Notes: a model not told the origin generated them from the sequence alone. A stretch of 64,000 bases of DNA from Agrostemma githago (GCA_958450325.1 OY288241.1:52152078-52216077); one strand, 5' to 3'; positions 1-11,430 are shown, counted from the stretch's first letter. Numbers and translations: made by a program.

Positions 1-165
1 TAACGGAATATATATTAGTTTCTTGGGAATTAGGTGGACTTGTGAACTTGGGGATTAGGTAGACTTGTGAACTTGACTTGGGAATTAGGTAGACTTGTGA
101 ACTTGGTAACTTGGTAACTTGTGAACTTGTGATTAGGTAGACTCGGTAATATATTAGTTTCTTTT
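1..165. repeat. Irregular short tandem repeat
   Basis: Imperfect copies of a unit built from 'aattaggtagacttgtgaac' and 'ttgggaac'-like spacers follow each other with variable length, about 20-32 bp. No convincing coding sequence runs through it. It lies at the window edge, so it may be internal to the CACTA element that ends at 806 or to a neighbour; the sequence does not decide. Confidence 0.6.
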
Positions 166-316
166 CGATCATTGAGCATGTTCTGCTTCTGCGTGAAAGA
201 TTCGATGTGGAATTTGCTCGGGAGGAGCACATTTGGTTGCTTTTATTTTTTTCAGGTCGATTTTCTGTTTTGGGGACGTTTTATATCCAGCAGATATTGC
301 CGTACAGACCCTGTTT

Positions 317-536
317 GCAAGGGAAAATCCCACGCAAAACTGGACGCACACCCAGTTTTTGCAAGGGAAAATCCCACGCAAAACTGGACGCACACCCAGT
401 TTTTGCAAGGTAAAATCCCACGCAAAACTGGACGCACACCCACTTTTTGCAAGGGAAAATCCCACGTAAAAGTGGACGCACACCCACTTTTTGCAAGGGA
501 AAATCCCACGCAAAACTGGACGCATACTTATTTTTG
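317..536. repeat. 44-bp tandem array, five units
   Basis: Units start at 317, 361, 405, 449 and 493, exactly 44 bp apart. Each contains 'gcaagggaaaatcccacg' followed by 'caaaactggacgcacaccca'. The first part is a small palindrome (ggaaaatccc core). Units 4 and 5 share changes in the second half (aagtgg/cactt in place of aactgg/cagtt), and the two arms change together. The array is open in several frames on both strands only because the period repeats, so I do not call a gene. It fits a subterminal repeat of C1. Confidence 0.85.
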
Positions 537-806
537 CGTGGGAATATCCGCCGCAAACCATCCAATTTCCGCCGCTTAAACAGTTGACTTCAAGTCCCCT
601 TTGACCTTCCTAGTGTCGCCTTTTCCGCCGCATGTCCCACGCGAAATGTTATGCGGCGGCCGATCCGCCGCAAGTGTTCCTCTTTGCGTCCAAAATTAAT
701 GGCGGCCTTTCGCGGCGCGGAATCCGACGCAAACTTGATTTCGCGTCGGAATTTCGCGATTCGCGGCGGATTTTTCCGCCGCGACAGACCCTTCATTTTT
801 GTAGTG

Positions 807-1267
807 TATGTCAAGTGGACTAAAACAGATACGGCCAAGGCCCGAGCTGCTCTAAAGGTTGATGAAGCTTTCGACCTGCTGCGAAGGGAGCAAGTTAAAG
901 ATAATAGGGGCTTCTTTGACGAAGGTGACACTCCGGCTACCCTGGTTCGTCTTATATCGGGTCAAAGAAAGAAGACTAGGACTCAAGCTGAAGGGTCCAG
1001 TGTTAGAGGTGCACGAGGGAAAGTGAGCCCCCAGACTGGCTTGGAAAGGAGACTTGGCCCAAGACTGGCAGTGCAGGACCGACTTGGCCCGAGCACGTAC
1101 GGGCTCGACTTGGACCGGTGACAATGGCAGAAGACCCGTTGTCGAAGAAACGGGTTCGAGCTAAGGAGGTTCCTCTCGTGATTCGGGAACGCTCGCCCCC
1201 GCCCCGGCGACCTCGGGCTTCACGCGACCCAAAGGATAAAGGAAAGGGCAAAATGCTTGACCACTAG
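807..1267 (+). pseudogene. C-terminal remnant of an antisense ORF of element E1
   Basis: Right after the CACTA end an open frame continues to a stop at 1119-1121 (about 105 codons from 807; residues include KARAALKVDEAFDLLRREQV). A second frame opens at ATG 1124 and ends at 1267 (47 aa, basic, PPPRRPRASR). Both lie antisense to the gag-pol remains of E1 and just upstream of the conserved CCTACGTATCC motif at 1440-1480. The antisense PMD/DUF7745-like gene in E5 has the same position and orientation. I infer the tail of an additional ORF downstream of pol, cut at its 5' side by C1. No domain is recognised in the remnant itself. Confidence 0.45.
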
Positions 1268-1658
1268 TGTCCTTAATTTTATTATTTGAGTATTATTACT
1301 ACCTTTGTAGTGTGTTTTTCGTGTGTTTGCCATTTTTTTTGGTGTAATTTTGGAATTCCCGAGTTTATCGAGTTTTCATTAAAAGACATATTAGTGAATA
1401 CCGTTCCCGTCTTTTTCGTTATTACAGTGGTTGTACCCTTTTAAGGGGTTGCCTACGTATCCAGAGTTAGCGGAATCAAACCAAACGTAGTTCAACAATA
1501 GATTTTTTTTGCAATTTTCGAAATACACCAAGACTATTAGTTCAAGATGTGCGATGGTAGGACGAATAATCCTAGCTCGTTGACTTGCTTATAATTTTTG
1601 AAAACTTATAAAAAAACGATTTTTTATAAACTTTTTGCAAATGACATTGAGATAAGGT
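1268..1658. other. Noncoding 3' region of E1 with conserved structured motif
   Basis: AT-rich sequence between the antisense ORF remnant and the integrase end. The only recognisable item is a motif at about 1430-1490: a short inverted repeat (ccctttt/aagggg), then TTGCCTACGTATCC, then GCGGAATCAAACC, then ACGTAGTTC. CTACG and CGTAG bracket it and could pair. The same arrangement occurs in E5 at 19432-19502. No coding sequence is seen. Confidence 0.6.
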
Positions 1659-2375
1659 TTATGGGTAGTAGCGCTTCAACTGGTCCAAGTTGGTTGGGTT
1701 GACGAATTCATTCCCGTCCAAGTTTGTCAGCATCACCGCTCCTCCTGATAGAACCTTCTTTACTAAATACGGCCCAACCCAATTGGGTTTGAATTTTCCT
1801 CTTGGGTCGACTGGTAATAATCCACGAACCGATTTTAGGACTAGATCTCCTTCTTTGCTATGTCTGGGCCTAACCCTTTTGTTGAAAGCTTGTTGGATCC
1901 TCTTTTGATATATTTGGATATTGTTGAGGGCCCGAGACCGCCGTTCGTCCAAAAGAACTAGCGAATCGTATCGGGCTTGTACCCAATCTGCTTCTGGCAC
2001 TTGCTCTCAAGTAGAATCTTGAGGGATGACACTTCTAGCTCGACCGGTTGGACCGCCTCCATTCCATATGTCAAATAGTATGGAGTTGCTCCGGATGCGG
2101 TGCGAATTGACGTCCGATACCTCCAAAGGGCGAAAGGTATTTTATCGGGCCAGTCTCGATAATTCTCAGCCATCTTTTTAAGCCGCCTCTACCGCTCCAT
2201 TTGTCTGGGGCCGGTAAGGTGAAGATGTATGCCTTTGGATTTTATATTTCGCTAGCAACGCAGCGGTTTCAGCTTGGAAATGGGTCCCGTGATCACTGAT
2301 GAACTCGTGCGGGATCCCATATCAGCATATGATCTTGTTTTGGATGAATTTGGCAGCATGCTTGGCATTCAAGAT
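1659..2375 (-). pseudogene. E1 integrase core end and C-terminal part
   Basis: After the stop near 2376 the core is readable in pieces. The second catalytic Asp is kept in FISDHGTHFQ (about 2305-2280) and the Glu in TNGAVEA (about 2195). The C-terminal part runs from 2173 through 2000-1659, with GDLVLK and WVGPYLVKKVLSGGAVML, the SH3-like GPY/F module that contacts DNA ends. Several stops and a frame change at about 1975 separate the pieces. No chromodomain follows, as is normal in Tat. Confidence 0.85.
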
Positions 2376-3683
2376 CTAGTACGACTCGGTTTCGACCCAT
2401 TTGGTGAAATAGTCGATAGCCACCAAAATGAAACCGTGACCTCCCGTCCCGGAAGGGTTCACCTTTCCAATTATAACAATTCCCCACGTTGAGAATGACC
2501 ATGGTGATGTCATGGTATATAATAGGGAAGACGACATATGTTGTACATTAGCAAAAATCTGACAATTATGGCAGTGTTTGACATATAATTGACAATCAGT
2601 TTCCATGTTGTTCCAATAATATCCGAGCCTCATGATTTTTCGGGCTAACATATGGGCGTTCATATGCGGACCATTTTCACCATCGTGTACCTCGGACATA
2701 ACCTTCTCGGCCTGTAATTTATCGATACACAGGAGGAGAGCCCCCTGTGCCGTCTTCTTGTATAACTGTCCGTCGTTCGTACGAACAAATTGGGTTGCCA
2801 ATCTTTGCAAGGCTTTCTTAGCCCGGTTTTCAGTTCCCGGGGGATATTCTCCCGTCGTCAAGTAGGTTAGGACAGCCTGATAGCAAGGTTCCGGATCAGT
2901 TATCTCAATATCTTGGATGGCGTGAATATAGGCTGGCTCGGACCGTCTTTCAACGCAGATTGGCATGCTGGTTAGATGTTCTGGGATGTTTAGTAAAGAT
3001 GCCAATTTGGAAAGTGCATCTGCAAATTGATTTTCTTCTCGGGGTAGATAAATATATTCTACCTTTTGAAATTGCTTCTCGAGATCCCTTACTCTCGCTT
3101 GGTAAGCCACGAGATTGGCGTTCCGAGTTTTCCATTTTTGGAGAGCTTGGTTGATGACTAGGGATGAGTCACCATGGACCCGGAGGTTTGTTACTCCTAA
3201 ATCAGCGGCGGCTTGCAACCCGTGAATGCATGCTTCATATTCGGCTGCGTTGTTAGTCACATCAAAGTACAATTTGATGGATAACGGTGTATGCTCTCCT
3301 TTCGGTGATATCAACAGAATGCCGACTCCAAATCCTCGAAAGTTGGACGCCCTATCGAAATACAAATCCCATGTTCCGGTGTCAGTATGGAATATGTCTT
3401 CATCTGGAAAAGCCCAAGTATCGGTGTGCCCTTCTTCAGATACGGGACTATCAGCGAGGAATTCGGCTACTACCCGACCTTTGATGGCTTTTAATGGTAT
3501 GAACTTGAGGTCAAACTCTTCTAGCATCGAAGTCCATCTGGACATTCTACCGTTAAGGATGGGCTTTTCAAATAGGTACTTGATAGGATCCATTTTGGAT
3601 AAAACATGTACCTCGTGACTAAGCATATAGTGTCGGAGCTTTTTAGTGGCCCAAACCAAAGCTAGGCACGTTTTCTCGAGCAT
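2376..3683 (-). pseudogene. E1 RNase H and N-terminal integrase segment
   Basis: A 435-codon open stretch. Residues about 105-230 form a second RNase H: DLYFDRAS, NAAEYEA, HGDSSLV and FADALSKL give the D-E-D-D set. Tat elements are known to carry an additional RNase H of this kind next to the original one. Residues about 330-378 carry the integrase zinc-binding H-H-C-C pattern (MNAHMLARK to HCHNCQ). The core then begins with TWGIVIIGKV, where the first catalytic Asp is expected at the Val codon 2475-2477. The frame closes at 2376. Confidence 0.85.
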
Positions 3684-4690
3684 TGTATACTTGCACTCCT
3701 ATTCCAGGAACTTTTTACTGATGTAGTAAATAGCCCGTTCTTCTGAATCAACTGTCTGGGCCAGCATAGCCCCCATGGCTGTCTCGGTCGTTGTTAAGTA
3801 TAATTTCAAAGGCAAACCGGGTTGAGGTGGCATTAATACTGGCGGTGCAGACAAAATCTCCTTGATTTTATCGAAAGTCGCTTGACATTTATCGTCCCAT
3901 AGTGTTCGTTCTCCTATCTTCAGTTTCTTGAAAATGGGTTCTCATACCATGGTTAATTTTGAAATAAACCGGCTAATGTATTGGACTTTCCCGAGAAACC
4001 CCCTTATTTCTTTTTCGGTTTTGGGTGGCTGCATCTCGGTGATGGCCTTGATTTTAGCTGGGTCCACCTCGATGCCGCGTTGGCTAACGATATGGCCCAG
4101 TAATTTGCCAGATGTTACCCCGAAGCTGCATTTTGAGGGTTTAGCCTCATGTTGTATTTGCGTAGTCGGGTAAAGAATTTTCTTAGGGCCGTAATGTGCC
4201 CACTTCGGTCTTTGGACTTAACAATCATGTCGTCTACATAAACCTCCACTTCTTTATGCATCATGTCATGTAATAGAGTTGTGGCGGTTCTTTGATAAGT
4301 GGCTCCGACATTGATGAGCCCAAATGGCATAACAGTGTAACAGTAAGTACCCCAAGGTGTAATGAAGGTGGTCTTACTCATGTCTTCTTCTGCCATTTTG
4401 ATTTGATTGTATCCGGCATATCCATCCATGAATGATAGGAGGACATGATCGGCCGTGTTATCCACCAGTATGTCGATGTGTGGTAACGGAAAATCGTCTT
4501 TTGGGCTGGCCTTATTAAGGTCCCGGAAGTCCACACATACCCGCACCTTGCCGTCCTTCTTCGGTACGGGCACGATGTTTGCAACCCAGTCTGGATATTC
4601 AGACACTTGTATAAAGCCCGCTTTGAACTGCTTGTCAACTTCTTCTTTGACTTTGAGAGACAATTCGGGCCTCATTCTTCGGAGTTTCTA
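3684..4690 (-). pseudogene. E1 reverse transcriptase with RNase H1 start
   Basis: RT core with VPVPKKDGKVRVCVDFRDLN, SFMDGYAGYNQIKM and the catalytic box YVDDMIVKSKDR is open from 4675 to 4115. It is then broken by loss of one base in an A-run (NPQNAASG against NPQKCSFG in E2). Downstream of the break the thumb, connection and first RNase H parts are readable, with stops near 3950 and 3700. The YVDD residues are intact, so decay here is from frame damage rather than loss of active-site residues. Confidence 0.88.
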
Positions 4691-5704
4691 TTTTACCGGT
4701 TTACACCCATCTTTGATGGGTATACGGTGTTCAGCTATTTCCCGATCTATCCCCGGCATGTCCTTGTAGGACCATGCGAAGACATCCTTGAATTCTTGGA
4801 GGAGGTCTGTGAATTGCTTTCTCTCCTCGGGATCTAAGGATAAACCTAATTTAAGCATCTGGGGATCTAAAGTGGTTCCCACATTGATGGACTCGGTTTC
4901 CTCAATTACCGGATCTCGGGATTCTTTTTGCTCGAGCTGCTCGATCAGACGCGGAGGTAGAGGTACCTGTTCGTCGGGTTTCTCAATGTCATTGCATATA
5001 AAATTTTTGAAATCGAAAGAATTTTGGAAATAAGACAAGTCGTAAGCGGAACGGTTTTCGTTATTATTAATAGTAAATTTTGAGAACAACTCAAAGAGAG
5101 CGGCCATCTGATCGTTGGTCAGTGGCGGGATAGGGAGTGCTCTCGGGACAGGCCCCAAGACTCCAGTGGAAGTGGCTAAAGGAAAAGGGGTTACAGACTG
5201 GACTCTAGCACTGGACCCTCTAGACCTGGACTCAGACTCTGACTCAGACTCAGACTCGGACTCAGTATCCGGCATGTCTCCCTCACCGGTGGTCAGCTTG
5301 TAGACTCGACCCTGGCTGTCGGTCCACTTGATCGTCTTCTTCCAAGCCCTTTTCCCGGTGTCTGCCCCAACTTCGGAGATCAGCTTAGTTGGGTCAAACC
5401 GATTGCTGCGAAGGATCAGGTTGACCAGATCTTCTTTTGTAGCAGGGATGGCCTTGTCCTCTCCAAATAGGAGCCCCAGAACGGGCTCAGAGTTATTTTC
5501 GCCTTTCTTGGATTCAGCCTGAACAAGGGTGAATATATCATCGGGGATGAAATTGCATTCTCGAGCCGATTTGGTCTCGGGATATGTGATAGTGGGCTGG
5601 TATAGCCCCACCTGAACAACCCCAAAAACTGGTGTAACAAAGTAATCAACTAACTTTGGGCTGTAAGGGCCCAAGTAGGTAACCTTGATGATGTTAGTGG
5701 CCTT

Positions 5705-6547
5705 CTAAATACCGGCCCGGACCACGTTTTTCGGGGTTATAGCATACCCCAAACCGAACTGTGATTCGCCGTCGTTTAGGACCTCGATGATCTTCCCGGC
5801 TGAAAGATATGGTCTCGAGGTAGCCCCCGGTAAGTAGCCCAAGTTTTGTAGCATCGTATCGATGCTAGTAGTGAAGTAGGGCCTGAAAAGATATTCCTCT
5901 TCGATCATTCCCATGAAATCAAATCCTCGTGGGTCGGCCCGGCCGGTAGCGTTGCAGCCTGCTACGGTAATAGGGGTTGCCTCTAGTGTGATGACACCAT
6001 CTTGAAGAGGCACCTTGACCTTTCTATGGAGGGTAGAGGACACGACTTTGACTGCATGGATCCAAGGCCTTCCGAGCAGCAAGTTGAAGGACGAGGTGAC
6101 ATCAATCACCTGAAACTCCAGTTCTTTCTCGATTGGGCTCGTTATGATTTTCAGTTTGACGGCCCCAGCAATCGGTTTTGGGCTCCCATCGAAAGCCTGG
6201 ATAGTCTGCGCTGTCGGGAGGTAGTTGGCCTCGGTAATGCCGAGGGCCTTAGCGGTCCTTAGGGGAAGGACACTTACAGCGGACCCATCGTCGATTAGGG
6301 TCATTGGGAGGTACTTCCCCCGGGAAATGACCGTGATGTATAGGGCCAAGTTATGGTTGGGCCCGAACGGTGGAAGATCAGACTCAGAGAAGGTGATAAG
6401 AGGGCCTTCTTCTTTGGACTTGCCCTTGAGATAGGGCATAATAGTGGCTACCATTTCAGTGGGGGTAACCTGTGAGTCGACCTTGATCTCATCGAGAGCC
6501 TTGGTCAATGCTTCCCGATGTGCTTGCGAGCTAACCAGAAGTTGCAT
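5705..6547 (-). pseudogene. E1 aspartic protease region
   Basis: The segment contains LIDDGSAVSVLPL, the D-x-G-S/A catalytic loop of retropepsins in Tat elements, and about 90 residues later LLLGRPWIHA, the typical flap/C-terminal block. Retropepsin dimers cut the polyprotein during particle maturation. The catalytic Asp is retained. The frame ends at a TAG at 5705-5707, then continues in the same frame into the linker before RT. That linker carries a Ser-Glu dipeptide run (about 5228-5270) that is longer in E2. Confidence 0.85.
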
Positions 6548-6852
6548 ATGGTTAGATCAGCTCGAACCCTCTTCAATTGCTGGACCAAGGCCGTGTCGTT
6601 GTTTGGTTCCTCGAGGGTAGGCTTCGTCCTGGCAGGTTTAGTGACGGTTGTTGGGGTGGGACGCCCGATGGTGGCGAGGTGGTTGGTGGCTAAGGCTTTA
6701 GACTTAGGTTTTCATACCTCTTCAATGGTGATGGGGACAACTTCCCTTTTGGCCAGGTAGACATCGTCTTCGTCATCGAACCATATCCCGTTAATTTGTG
6801 GGATAAAAGGGGAGATGAGGTGTGAACAATCAATTACCTCGCCAGTGAATAT

Positions 6853-8032
6853 AGCATGGGTGCTGAAACGGGTTTTCCTTGTTACTCGGCTTGTCCCCGG
6901 GCAACGGTATTTTCCCGCTCTCGATTAGATCTTGGATCAGATGCTTCAATTTCCAACATTTTTCAGTGTCGTGCCCATTACCTCGATGATGTTGGCAATA
7001 GGCCTGAGCGTTGTAGCTCTTGGACCTTTTCTCCACTGGAACTTCGGGAGTTGGGCCTATCGGTTGGATCAGGCCCTTTGAAGATAGCCTTTGTAAGGCG
7101 TAGGTATAGGTAGTCGCTATATCCGTGAATACCCGAGTTGGAGTATTCTTTTTGGATGAGGTATCCAGCAGATTAACCTCATCGAAGATGCTGCGGGTTG
7201 CAGCTGCAGATGTGGGCTTGCTCACAGATGAACTGGCCCCTTGATATCCCTTGGCAGAGGCCTTATTCAGGCTCTCTAATCTTAAATCATCTTCGATCCT
7301 TGTGCCCATTTCAGTTAGGGTGGCAAAGTTAGGAATGACGGCATATCGGAGATGGACCCGATAAGAGGGAAGAAGATTCTTCACGAGGGCCTCCACTAAC
7401 ACCTTTTCGCTGGGCTTATCAACCAGCTTCACGCTTTCGGCCCTCCACCTTTGAAGGTATTTAGTGAAACCTTCTTTGGGCTCTTGGGCCATGACCTCCA
7501 GAGTACGCTTAGTAGTCTTGATCTCTGTATTATCCACGTAATTCCGAGCGAATTCGGTTGCTACATCGTCCCATGTTTTGTACTTCTTGGAATCGAGCCT
7601 GTAGTACTAGGCTTTGGGATGCTTCTCGAGAGAGGAAGCGAACAAATGCTTGAACATGGTGGACTTCACCCCCTTGACAACCATAAACTCTTTGAAAGCC
7701 CGGATGTGATGGATCGGGTCTTCAGTACCCTCAAACATCGGTATTCCCGTAAGGTTGAGGTTGGCAGGCAGCTCGTCATTCAAAGGCGAGTAGGAGCGAG
7801 AATTTTTAGTATGGATTGAGTTGCTTGTTGACAAGTGGACCTGCTCTTCAAGTTTGCGAACAACGCTGATTAGTTCAGCTATGAGCCCGGTGGGCTCAGA
7901 TCCTGCATCAGAAGTTCCTTTCTCCACGGCACTCAAACGGGTGGCAAGGGTCGTTTGGTCGGTCTGGATGGCAGTCAACTGGGTCTCGATTTTGGCCAGA
8001 GCAGCGGTCAGTTGATCCAAAGTAGTTTGCAT
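6853..8032 (-). pseudogene. E1 gag (capsid and nucleocapsid) region
   Basis: Gag packages element RNA into virus-like particles. An N-terminal helical, Q/A/L-rich part (about 85 residues, likely coiled coil) is followed by the collinear capsid segment with PANLNLTGIPMFEGTEDP, which has a close match in E2. Near the C-terminus lies CQHHRGNGHDTEKC, a C-x2-H-x4-H-x4-C knuckle-like motif with His where the classical CCHC knuckle has its second Cys. One stop at 7607-7609 breaks an otherwise open frame, and a 1-bp insertion near 6860 ends it before the protease. Confidence 0.88.
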
Positions 8033-9084
8033 TTTCTGGCGTCTGGTTAACGGTGGCCTGTCTGTAAGAATAACGCGTAATCAGAAATTAGCCCAGACCC
8101 TGGAATAAAGAGTACATCCTGAGCAAAGGAAAGGTTAAAAAGGAAATGACTCGGAAAAGACACCTAGACGGGTGACTTGTGAAAAGTGGGCCTCCCTTAG
8201 AATCCGGCAATGTGGGCCGGGTCCTGTTCAAAGGTAGGTCCACGTGAGACATCCCCAGACTTTGGACTCGAATGTGTAGACGGGCCCTCCTTTGTAAGAG
8301 TATGTCTTACGTAGGTGGGCCATGCCTTAGTCAAATAAGGCGGACTGGGATAGGGAGGAAACTCGTGATGTAAGATCGACAGAGTTTCAACGCTAAAGAC
8401 TTCGACGACTTATGACACGACCCGACACTGCTATATACGAGAACTCCTAAGAAGAGGAAGAGATTTTTTTTGGAAAATCCGAGAAGACTCGGTGGAGGGC
8501 CCGATTTTTTCGAAACTCGGAAAGTGTATCGGGCTATAATTTTGAATGTTCGAAAATATTTTCGAGTTTTGAAATGGGCAGAATACCGGCTAGAAATAGG
8601 CTATTTTGAGTAAATTCATTTGTCCTAAATTCGGTATGCTTCCCGAGTTTTGAAATTGGATATTTTGAAAAAAAGATGCAATTTTTGAAAAATTGACGGT
8701 TTTTTAAAAACGACCTTAGAGACCAAATAGCACATAGTCACGCAAGCATAATAACGACACCATGTATGCTTTACACTAAGTCTCGGTCGGTCTATAGAGG
8801 GTCTATACCAGTGCACATAGCCTATCCGTGAATCGGGACGGACATCCTAAGTCGAGTTGAGCTTAGAACATGCCGCGAAACCCATAAGAATCGATTATGA
8901 ACACCTTTGACATATCCATGTTGGAGTATATCACGGTATAGTGGGACGTCGGTCACCAGTACCGGCCCGGGAAAAGATAGGGTTATTCGTGAACCGTAAA
9001 ACTAAAACGCGTATTGTACTAGTCAAACGATTTATATTCGAGTCTCACCCTGAGGATGCCGATGGTAAGTCACGCATCAGTTAA
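8033..9084 (-). other. E1 untranslated leader between PBS and gag
   Basis: About 1 kb without a supported ORF between the primer-binding site and the gag start. Its minus-strand sequence is alignable by eye to the E2 leader: the block around 8755-8830 matches 51380-51440, and the PBS-proximal block around 8880-9080 matches 48785-49040. That comparison shows S2 as a clean 5-bp-flanked insertion in E2. Packaging signals are expected here in LTR elements, but none can be pointed to. Confidence 0.75.
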
Positions 9085-9102
9085 TCCCCAGCGGAGTCGC
9101 CA
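9085..9102 (-). other. E1 tRNA primer-binding site
   Basis: The minus strand reads TGGCGACTCCGCTGGGGA, three bases inside the LTR end, the usual place for minus-strand DNA priming. E2 has the identical 18-mer at 48768-48785. From memory this type is assigned to tRNA-Arg in Ogre/Tat elements; the tRNA identity was not checked. Confidence 0.85.
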
Positions 9103-9887
9103 AATTGTGGACATGACATAGGTCCACCCCGACGCGGCCACGCGCGGGTTTGGGAAGACGAATGAATCTCCATATGAGATGAGTTGAATTGAAATTTAAA
9201 TCGAAGTGGAGTCGCCACCAAACTTTGTGGGAGTTCGGGCCCATTCAAACCCACTCTATATCTTAGTTGGCCATGCACAGGGTATGGCCCATTCGGATGT
9301 CAGAGTTTATTGGGCTCGTCCCTTTGCATTTGATACCGATACCGACATTATCGGATACCGTGTATTGAATGACTCTCGTACACCAACGGTTTCGGGCATC
9401 CGGAAACCGAGGTTCTGAGTAAGGGGTGAGGGTACGTGTTGGGAAGTTCACAAAGAACACCCAACCCCGCCCGCACATTAGCGGCCTCTACTAAGATACC
9501 GTTTGACTCTTGAATACGCGCGTTAGTAATACGATGAAATGATATGCAAACATTGTTTTGCCTAAACATGCGAGAATTTGAATGGGTTGCTAAGTTGATT
9601 TAATGCATCTAATACTAATCTCAAAGTTATATTTAGCATGCGAGTTCATTTTAGTACAATAAAATAAACAACGGAAACAAAAAGTCAAAAATAGAAATAA
9701 ACGTGTTAGTAACGATAATAACGGTAACGGTTTATAACTAATATGGAATGACGTAAATGACAGGATGCAAGGTTTTGGAAAGTGGTTTTACACGTGATTG
9801 ACTTGACACATGTTGACCGAAGTCATGAAAATATTTTACAAGGCACGAAATACGTTTAGGGCTCACGTTTTGACGTGATGAGAGGAC

Positions 9888-10107
9888 ACTCGATCGAGTC
9901 ATTGAAGGACTCGACCGAGTATGCCTCGGAAAAGGATTCTACCCGGAATTTGAGGTGTTACTCGACCGAGTCACAAAGAGACTCGACCGAGTAGGTTGCC
10001 ACTCGATCGAGTCATTGCGAGACTCGACTGAGTGGTCCTCAAAAAACCATTCTGCCTCAATTTTTGGATGTCACTCGATAGAGTGGCGTATGGCACTCGG
10101 TCGAGTG
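9888..10107. repeat. Palindromic box array in E1 LTR, downstream cluster
   Basis: About seven or eight copies of ACTCGA[TC]CGAGT, several of them perfect inverted repeats, spaced 15-50 bp. The same box recurs upstream of the TATA box at 11469-11570. The block is absent at the corresponding place in solo LTR S2, so it behaves as a separable cassette. Confidence 0.8.
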
Positions 10108-11430
10108 ACCCCTGTACGAACTAGGGTTCATTTTGGTTTTGCTTTTGAGAATTGTTTTTTGTGTTTGAAAATCATCGATTCGTTAGGTCGCGTGGAAATA
10201 TAATGAGATTTACACCCAACCTGAATCTCTCGATACTCGCCATATTCTATGCTCGATTATGAGATCGATATAGAATATTTAGAGTGTACTTTAGGAAAAA
10301 AATGTTAGAAAAATGGTTGTTTAATCGAATTGAGACGGAATAACTTATTTTGTGTCACGGTTTTCAGGGAACCGCGCGACCCGCGCGAGAGGGGCGCGAC
10401 TCGCGCAGCCACGCAACTCGCACAAGGCACATGCGACTCGTGTGGCGGACTGTTCTCGATCCCGACTTTTTGTTACTTGTTGTACCTGGTGCTTGATTAT
10501 AGGACCAATACCGAATACTTAGAGTAAAGTTTTAAAAATATTTTGTGAGTCATTTAAATCGAACTAGAACGAACTAGATTTCCTCCGCGTTTATAGTGTC
10601 GTAAATAATTCTTGTCGAATTAGATGACAACTAGTTTAGCATCAACGAAAATCGTGCTAGTTAGGTTTATTGACTAAGTCGCTTAGATTCGACATCCAAT
10701 TATTGAATTGGTATCGAATCTAAAGAATGACGTTTTATGATTACTTGAATTAAAAAGGACTCGACTTGACTTGATTCCCTCCGCATCCTGGCATCACGAT
10801 AAATCCTTACGGATTGTGTGATGTCGGATCCGCATCAACGGGTTTTGAACCATTAAAAAAAATGTTTAATTCGAAAATAATTTTAAAATTGATGAATATG
10901 CGACGAATGATGATTACGATGCGACGTGAATAAAAAGAGACGATTTTTGTTGATGTTGACTCGCTTCAACAATCAAGCGTTCGGGGTGTCGGGATAAGCG
11001 ACCGACAACGTCGGGTGAAGCACCCTTGTATATTCGGATTTCCTTATCCCGTCATCACTCCCGCTAGACACGAATTGGAGAGTATTTTAATGCTTTATAC
11101 TAATAATATTATCGATATTATAGACGCGACGATAGAAAAAAAAAACGGAAAAAAAAGACGACGACGACGAGACGGACGACGCGAGGAGGAAAAAATGAGA
11201 AGAGAGAAGAACGGGATTTTGCACCCTCAACCTACATGTTTCTTAGTGTCGGATAGAACTCGTTAGTTGTGGCTTTACCACGGGAGTAATCGAGGTTTAC
11301 GTAAGTTGAGTTATGGTGGTCTAGGGTTTTGCTAGATTCTAGGGTTGTAAGTAGTAATTAGGATGTTTTAGGGTTGATTAGGTTTGTAGAGGGTGAAGAA
11401 AAAAGATGTTCAAGTTGCGTTGTATGTGGG

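Larger units (their letters stand above)
1..806 (+). mobile_element. CACTA transposon C1, right end only
   Basis: The segment ends at 806 with 'catttttgtagtg', the inverted form of the CACTACAAAAA terminus of plant CACTA (En/Spm-type) elements. The next bases, tat (807-809), would be one copy of the 3-bp target duplication; the other is off the window. The interior is rich in repeated GCGGCG/CGCCGC words (about 545-785), as expected for subterminal transposase-binding repeats, plus a 44-bp array. No transposase frame is visible. It interrupts an ORF remnant belonging to Tat element E1. The left boundary is unknown, so the start given is only the window edge. Confidence 0.65.
1659..8032 (-). 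pseudogene. E1 gag-pol polyprotein, pseudogene
   Basis: Retroelement polyprotein gene running from ATG 8032 down to 1659. Three frames stay collinear with E2 for long stretches but are broken. Stops lie near 7607 (Trp to TAG), 6713, 5705, 4685, 3950 and 3700. A 1-bp insertion near 6860 is compensated by a deletion near 6543, and a further base is lost in an A-run near 4130. Domain order is gag, protease, RT, RNase H, second RNase H, integrase. Most point changes are C-to-T or G-to-A, as expected of methylated, silenced copies. Individual domains are listed separately. E2 serves as the intact-frame comparison. Confidence 0.9.

Noticed and set aside
317..536. CRISPR-like regular array
   Set aside because: Units are directly contiguous 44-bp repeats with no unique spacers, in a plant transposon end.
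169..579. Overlapping ORFs of 78-135 aa on both strands
   Set aside because: All follow the 44-bp period and are open only because of it; peptides are repeats of the same words.
10330..10527. 65-aa ORF over the cgcgac cluster
   Set aside because: GC-rich repeat words inside the E1 LTR; the frame is not kept in E2 and the cluster is absent from S2.
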